Source: an uncultured Clostridia bacterium
GTDB lineage: Bacteria > Bacillota > Clostridia > Christensenellales > CAG-314
Assembly: GCA_937915515.1 (NCBI GenBank)
Contig: CALGIK010000185.1
Coordinates: 1-5,334, forward strand
DNA: 5,334 nucleotides
Direction of reading: 5' to 3'
Under the pieces are notes generated by a model. The model was not told the origin of the DNA. It saw only the letters and a program-made list of their open reading frames with translations, and ran no database searches. This document shows positions 5,286 to 5,334 of this stretch, one piece after another (the first letter of the stretch is position 1; each line of letters starts with the position of its first letter). The position numbers were made by a program, and so were the translations under genes.

Positions 5286-5334
5286 GTTTGTTGTGTTACT
5301 TTAGATGTATGTATCACACACAGATCATTCTTTA

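Noticed and set aside
5292..5318. Imperfect inverted repeat TGTGTTAC / GTATCACA near the right end
   Set aside because: It has one mismatch in 8 bp, there is no adjacent gene in the window, and the context is cut off by the window end.

Overview
The window is AT-rich (about two thirds A+T by eye) bacterial chromosome. Sigma-A type promoters, several with a TGn extended -10, AGGAGG-like ribosome binding sites, intrinsic terminators with T-tails, a DegV protein and a small ECF sigma factor together suggest a low-GC Gram-positive, most likely a clostridial (Bacillota) relative. No genus can be assigned from the sequence alone. I see no mobile element, CRISPR array, tRNA or rRNA.

Layout. Positions 1-273 are non-coding and very AT-rich, with one possible weak terminator. 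Three minus-strand genes follow, each with its own promoter: a DUF2804 family protein (274-1353), a small Dabb-domain protein (1484-1777) and a DegV family fatty-acid-binding protein (1934-2815). Terminators lie behind the Dabb gene (good) and the DegV gene (weak U-tract), so these look like adjacent single-gene units rather than a tight operon. A 208-bp divergent intergenic region (2816-3023) separates DegV from a plus-strand HAD-superfamily hydrolase (3024-3878). A two-gene plus-strand operon comes next: an ECF-type sigma-70 family factor (4039-4551) and a single-pass membrane protein that is probably its anti-sigma factor (4565-5227). It closes with a clear intrinsic terminator (5252-5285).

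How the genes work together. The only evident functional pair is the sigma factor and the membrane protein. The sigma gene has a poor ribosome binding site, while the membrane protein has a near-perfect one that starts on the last base of the sigma stop codon. This fits coupled expression with the inhibitor in excess. DegV proteins carry fatty acids (FakB-like), but no FakA kinase gene is present here. The HAD, Dabb and DUF2804 genes have no visible pathway link to each other.

No new multi-gene system is convincingly present. The points most worth following are the uncharacterised extracytoplasmic domain of the putative anti-sigma factor, which carries a CxxC pair; the fully consensus promoter in front of the DUF2804 gene; and the very short predicted 5' leaders of four genes compared with the longer leader of the sigma operon.
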